Positions 5,068 to 8,228 of a stretch of DNA of 8,228 nucleotides are shown here, one piece after another. Origin of the DNA: an uncultured Coriobacteriales bacterium (GTDB lineage Bacteria; Actinomycetota; Coriobacteriia; Coriobacteriales; UMGS124); assembly GCA_934662525.1 (NCBI GenBank), contig CAKUKJ010000082.1, forward strand, positions 1 through 8,228. Reading direction: 5' to 3'. Made by a program: the position numbers and the translations under genes. The notes beneath the pieces are model-generated. The model made no database searches and was not told the DNA's origin. It saw only the letters and a program-made list of their open reading frames with translations. How positions within the stretch are numbered: position 1 is the first letter of the stretch; each line of letters begins with the position of its first letter.

Positions 5068-6666
5068 CTAGGCGCCGGTGGCGCTGGAGGCGCTCGCGGA
5101 GGTGCCGACGACGACCATGACGTCGGCCCCCTCGGTGAGAATCCAGTCCTCGCCTGCATCGGTCGCCGTGGCGCCGAGCAAGGTCGCGATCTGCGAGGCC
5201 ACAGACGCCATGGAATCGTACTCGTAGATGACCTGCGTGTTTGCGAGGGTGAGGTCGGCGCTGCCGGCGTTCCAGGCAGACAGGCCGGCTTCGTTCAGGG
5301 TGGCGACCACCGTGTCGATGGCCTCGGTCGTGCAACCGCAGCCGCGCACCGACACCGCAACGCCCGTAAACGCAGGGTTGCGCGTCGTCGAGTCGGTCGA
5401 GGTCGCGTCGGTCGTGGCGGAGTCGCCATGCGAGGCGCTGTTGATGTCGTCGGTCACCGAGACGTAGTCGGAGTCCACCGGCGGCTTCTCGCCGGCGTCG
5501 ACGGCGGCCATGATCTGCTGCCAGCGCTCGTCGTCGTTGTACTCGTACCACGTGCCGTTCACATACTCGGAGGTGGTGGGGTTCATCGTGGAATACACGC
5601 CCGTCGAGGTGTCGATGCCGCGCATGGCGAGCGCGAGGTTCACGATCTGGTCGAGCGTGAGGTCGGTCGTGACGTAGTCCACCACGGCGTTGATGACGTT
5701 CACCATGTCGACCGGGCTTGAGCTCATGAGCTTCTTCAGGCACGCGTCGATGAAAAGGCGCTGGTTGGCGGCTCGGTAACGGTCACCGTCGCCCAGGTTG
5801 TCGTAAGCATGGCGCGAGCGGGTAAAGAGCTCGGCCTTCGCGCCGTCGAGCACCTGCAGGCCTGCATCGAGGTGGCCGCCGTTGATGTGGCCCATGTACT
5901 CGGTGTCGTTGATCTCATAGGGCACGTCGACCTCCACGCCGCCCAGCGCATCGGTCACGGCCACGAGGGCGTCTATGTTGACCTCGGCGTAGTGGGAGAT
6001 GGGCACGCCCGCAAAATCAGAGATCTTCTCGATAACGGCGGAGGCGCCGCCCATGGCATAGTAGGAGTTGATCTTGCCGTTGATCTCGGGGCAGTACGTG
6101 TCACGGTGGATGGACACGAGCGTGACGATCTTGTTGCCCGGGTCGATGCGCGTGAGGATGATGGTGTCGGAACGGTAGTTGGACTGGTCGGACCCATACT
6201 CATCCGTGTCCTCCAGGCGCTCCTCGTTGGAGTCGACGCCCAGAAGCAGCATGTAGAAGGGCGACGTGTCGGTCCAGTTGCTCACAAGCTCCTGGGCTGC
6301 GACCTGTTGGTCTTGCAGCACGGCGCGCGTGTTGTCGTCGACGCCGGCGTTGAGGCGGTTGCCGATAGAGCCCACGAACGTCGCGGCCGCAGCCACGCCG
6401 CCCACGACCACCACGCCGGCGGCGATACCCGCCCCGATGAGCACCTTGCGCCTGGTCGTGCCCTTTTTGCCCTTGCCGTTCGCATAGCGCATATGGGCGT
6501 TCTCACGCGAATAGGCCGAGGCCCCCTGCGCGGGCGCATAAGACGTAGACGGAGCCGCCTGGCGACGAGCGACGGGGCTCTTCGAGACATTCCGGCTGGA
6601 AGCGGCGCCCTGGCCGGGGATGTTGCCTTGGTTGGGCCCTATACGGTCGTTGCCATTGTGGGACAT
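5068..6666 (-). CDS. LytR-CpsA-Psr (LCP) family wall-polymer ligase with LytR_C domain
   Basis: LCP enzymes act outside the membrane and move polyprenyl-linked glycopolymers (teichoic acids, capsule, arabinogalactan-type chains) onto peptidoglycan. The 532-residue protein has a 74-residue basic, Gln/Ser/Ala-rich cytoplasmic tail, one membrane helix (about 75-98), then the LCP domain (about 137-312). Seen there are LLGVDS at 141-146, YRSDT at 164-168, SIHRDTY at 185-191, KIN at 198-200, TRSRH at 282-286 and GDGDRYRAANQ at 292-302. These include the Arg and Asp residues that bind the pyrophosphate head. A Thr/Ser/Asp-rich linker (about 405-430) leads to a LytR_C domain (about 430-521). SIHRD differs from the common SIPRD, and LytR_C contains an unusual GCGC pair (Cys443, Cys445). 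AAGGAGA four bases before ATG supports the start. It follows the glycerate kinase by 24 bases. Confidence 0.93.
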   Translation of the reverse strand: MSHNGNDRIGPNQGNIPGQGAASSRNVSKSPVARRQAAPSTSYAPAQGASAYSRENAHMRYANGKGKKGTTRRKVLIGAGIAAGVVVVGGVAAAATFVGSIGNRLNAGVDDNTRAVLQDQQVAAQELVSNWTDTSPFYMLLLGVDSNEERLEDTDEYGSDQSNYRSDTIILTRIDPGNKIVTLVSIHRDTYCPEINGKINSYYAMGGASAVIEKISDFAGVPISHYAEVNIDALVAVTDALGGVEVDVPYEINDTEYMGHINGGHLDAGLQVLDGAKAELFTRSRHAYDNLGDGDRYRAANQRLFIDACLKKLMSSSPVDMVNVINAVVDYVTTDLTLDQIVNLALAMRGIDTSTGVYSTMNPTTSEYVNGTWYEYNDDERWQQIMAAVDAGEKPPVDSDYVSVTDDINSASHGDSATTDATSTDSTTRNPAFTGVAVSVRGCGCTTEAIDTVVATLNEAGLSAWNAGSADLTLANTQVIYEYDSMASVASQIATLLGATATDAGEDWILTEGADVMVVVGTSASASSATGA

Positions 6667-6690
6667 TGGGTCTCCTTGGGGATTGGGGCG

Positions 6691-7863
6691 TTAAGCGTCT
6701 TCGTGCACGGGCTCGATGACGCAAGGCAGCTCTGAGCCTTGCGAGACACGCTCGGCGACGCGGGTCATCGCACGCGACAGGCGCGCGCGGGGATGTTGGG
6801 TGAGCTGGGAAAGCGGACGGTTGTAGGGGTTGAGCACGGCAAACGACGTGACCCCCATCGACGCCCCCACCTGGGCGAGCGCGGGGTCCATCGAGCCCAC
6901 CACGGCGATGAGCGGCACGCCGGCGGCCTTGCACCTGCGCGCCACGCCGCTGACGACCTTGCCGTGCAGGCTCTGGGTGTCGAAGCAGCCCTCACCCGTC
7001 ACCACGTAGTCCACGTCTTTGAGGCGCGCGTCGAAGTCGAGGATGTCGAGCACCGCGTCGATGGCCAGGCGGGGCTGCGCGCCGAAGAAGGCGGCCATGC
7101 CGGCGCCCATGCCGCCGCCCGCGCCGCCGCAGGCCACCTCGAGCATGTCGACGCCCACGCAGCGCCGCACGACGTCGGCGAGGTGGGCGAGGTTGCGATC
7201 GAGCGTCTGCACCACAGTGGGGAGGGCGCCCTTGTTGGGAGCGTAGGTCGCGCTCGTGCCCATCGTGCCGCACAAAGGGTTCTCCACCGCGCAGAGCACC
7301 TGGATGTCGAGCGCCTTGACGCGAGGGTCGAGGTCGGAGACGTCGACGGTCTGCACCGCGTCGAGCGTGGCCCCCACGGGCTCGAACGGCTCGACGTAGC
7401 GGTCGAAGAACTTGACGCCGCAGGCATAGGCCGCGCCCACGCCGCCATCGGTCGTGGTGGAGCTGCCCAGGCCCAGGATGACCTTGGAACAGCCGCGCGA
7501 GGCCGCGTCGAGCAGCAGCTCGCCCACGCCGTGCGTGGTGGTGCGCCCTGTGCTCACGCCCTCTTGGATGAGCTTGATGCCGCATGCGGCCGACATCTCG
7601 ATGACCGCCGTGCCGTCTGACAGGATGGCGTAGGGCGCGTCGACCGTCATGCTGACCGGGCCCGTGACCCTGGCATGCACGACCTGGCCCGCGCAATGGG
7701 CCAGCAGCGCCTCCATCGTGCCGTCGCCGCCGTCGGACAGGGCCACGCAGCGGGTGCGCGCCCCGGGCATGGTCGCCTTGAGGGCGTCGGACATGACGCG
7801 CCCAGCCTCAAGGGAGGTGAGCGTGCCTTTGAACGCATCGGAAGCGATGAGGAACCTCGTCAT
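6691..7863 (-). CDS. Glycerate kinase, GlxK/GarK family
   Basis: These kinases phosphorylate D-glycerate, in this family usually to 2-phosphoglycerate, feeding glyoxylate, serine or sugar-acid breakdown into glycolysis. The 390-residue protein has the family segments in order: ASDAFKGTL at 7-15, SDGGDGT at 43-49 (usually ADGGEGT), GLGSSTTTDGGVG at 131-143, a VENPLCGTMG segment followed by APNKGA, a Gly-rich GGAGGGMGAG stretch, and VTGEGCFDTQSLHGK (usually GEGR-D-Q). I chose the ATG at 7863 because the family begins one or two residues before this point. GAGGG lies about ten bases upstream, a somewhat long spacing. A longer reading to 7929 would add a hydrophobic segment with no support. The stop is 24 bases before the LCP gene, suggesting one transcript. 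Whether the product is 2- or 3-phosphoglycerate is not visible. Confidence 0.93.
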   Translation of the reverse strand: MTRFLIASDAFKGTLTSLEAGRVMSDALKATMPGARTRCVALSDGGDGTMEALLAHCAGQVVHARVTGPVSMTVDAPYAILSDGTAVIEMSAACGIKLIQEGVSTGRTTTHGVGELLLDAASRGCSKVILGLGSSTTTDGGVGAAYACGVKFFDRYVEPFEPVGATLDAVQTVDVSDLDPRVKALDIQVLCAVENPLCGTMGTSATYAPNKGALPTVVQTLDRNLAHLADVVRRCVGVDMLEVACGGAGGGMGAGMAAFFGAQPRLAIDAVLDILDFDARLKDVDYVVTGEGCFDTQSLHGKVVSGVARRCKAAGVPLIAVVGSMDPALAQVGASMGVTSFAVLNPYNRPLSQLTQHPRARLSRAMTRVAERVSQGSELPCVIEPVHEDA

Positions 7864-7905
7864 TGGTTTCACGCCCTCGTCGGGAACGGACAGACAGATG
7901 TACAG

Positions 7906-7921
7906 ACATATTATGATATGT
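7906..7921. promoter_or_regulatory. AT-rich palindrome upstream of glycerate kinase
   Basis: ACATAT (7906-7911) and ATATGT (7916-7921) form a perfect inverted repeat around TATG, 43 bases before the kinase start codon. It is the most AT-rich spot in a GC-rich region and includes CATAAT on the minus strand, a possible -10 box. The likely role is an operator overlapping the kinase-LCP promoter. The regulator is not identifiable. Confidence 0.4.
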
Positions 7922-8005
7922 TCGCACAAGCCCCGTCCATCGGCTCAGAGACAAAGCAACAGCCAATCTCCCGAGGACTGAAGGCGGGCTTGAGGCAAAG
8001 TGGGC

Positions 8006-8011
8006 TACAAT
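8006..8011 (+). promoter_or_regulatory. Possible -10 box for murI
   Basis: TACAAT matches five of six -10 positions and lies 36 bases before the proposed murI ATG. No good -35 is present at the normal distance; TTGAGG at 7990-7995 is only 10 bases away. Transcription would begin near 8018, so GGAGGA at 8012-8017 would not be in the message. Confidence 0.3.
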
Positions 8012-8047
8012 GGAGGATTGTCAGCGTCCGCCTCGCGCGGGCGACCC

Positions 8048-8228
8048 ATGGAAAGGCGGTGCATCACGGACTCCCTGCACATCGCGGCCGGCCCGGGCCA
8101 CACAGGCGGGCGGGCCAAAGACGCCCCCATCGGCATCTTCGACTCGGGCATGGGCGGGCTCACCGTCGCCCGCGCCATCAAGACCCTGCTGCCCAACGAG
8201 TCCATCCTCTACGTGGGCGACACGAAGC
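8048..8228 (+). CDS. murI: Glutamate racemase MurI, N-terminal part only
   Basis: MurI converts L-glutamate to D-glutamate for peptidoglycan precursors, in the cytosol, using two cysteines and no cofactor. The 60 visible residues include the diagnostic [14 protein letters not shown] segment followed by [20 protein letters not shown], which matches the start of MurI closely; it includes the Asp-Ser near the first catalytic site. Both catalytic Cys lie further along, beyond the window. The start is uncertain. ATG at 8048 leaves about 26 residues before PIGIF, more than usual, and has no ribosome-binding site. An in-frame TTG at 8018 sits directly against GGAGGA, too close for that site to serve it. 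A leaderless or weakly initiated message is possible. It is divergent from the glycerate kinase. Confidence 0.9.
   Translation, partial: MERRCITDSLHIAAGPGHTGGRAKDAPIGIFDSGMGGLTVARAIKTLLPNESILYVGDTK

Noticed and set aside
5809..6735. A 308-residue plus-strand open frame
   Set aside because: It is antisense to the LCP gene; its product is rich in Val, Gly, His and Asp in the pattern expected from complementing a real coding frame.

Overview
The window comes from a GC-rich bacterium. The gene set is strictly bacterial: tRNA-Ile lysidine synthase, a LytR-CpsA-Psr wall enzyme, glutamate racemase and a fused NAD synthetase. It points to a Gram-positive lineage, most plausibly an actinobacterial group such as Coriobacteriia (Olsenella/Collinsella-like). 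That placement is an inference from protein style and base composition, not from a marker gene. No rRNA, tRNA, CRISPR array, insertion sequence or phage gene was seen. The window looks like ordinary chromosome.

Layout, left to right. Positions 1-1056 (minus): tilS, running off the left edge. 1057-1332: a 276-base gap holding a repeat cluster in the tilS leader, a possible tilS -10 box and a hairpin that probably ends the next transcript. 1333-1755 (minus): a small heat-shock protein of the Hsp20/alpha-crystallin family. 1756-1981: a divergent promoter region. 1982-2308 (plus): a small protein with a C-terminal membrane anchor. 2358-4235 (minus): a NadE-type NAD synthetase, convergent with the small gene. 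4236-4414: a second divergent region. 4415-4999 (plus): a phosphinothricin-acetyltransferase-like GNAT enzyme. 5068-6666 (minus): an LCP-family wall-polymer ligase. 6691-7863 (minus): a glycerate kinase only 24 bases upstream of the LCP gene, probably the same transcript. 7864-8047: a third divergent region with a palindrome. 8048 to the right edge (plus): the start of murI.

Functionally this is a housekeeping neighbourhood: tRNA modification, cofactor synthesis, protein quality control and cell-wall assembly (LCP protein, MurI), plus one carbon-metabolism kinase. No gene cluster resembling a new defence or biosynthetic system is present.

The points most worth a second look are three. The glutaminase half of the NAD synthetase has lost its Glu, Lys and Cys catalytic residues; there is no lysine at all between residues 3 and 280. 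The tilS leader carries identical direct copies flanking an inverted copy, so one arm can pair with either of two partners. The hsp20 ribosome-binding site can pair with a sequence just upstream, as a heat-sensing leader might.
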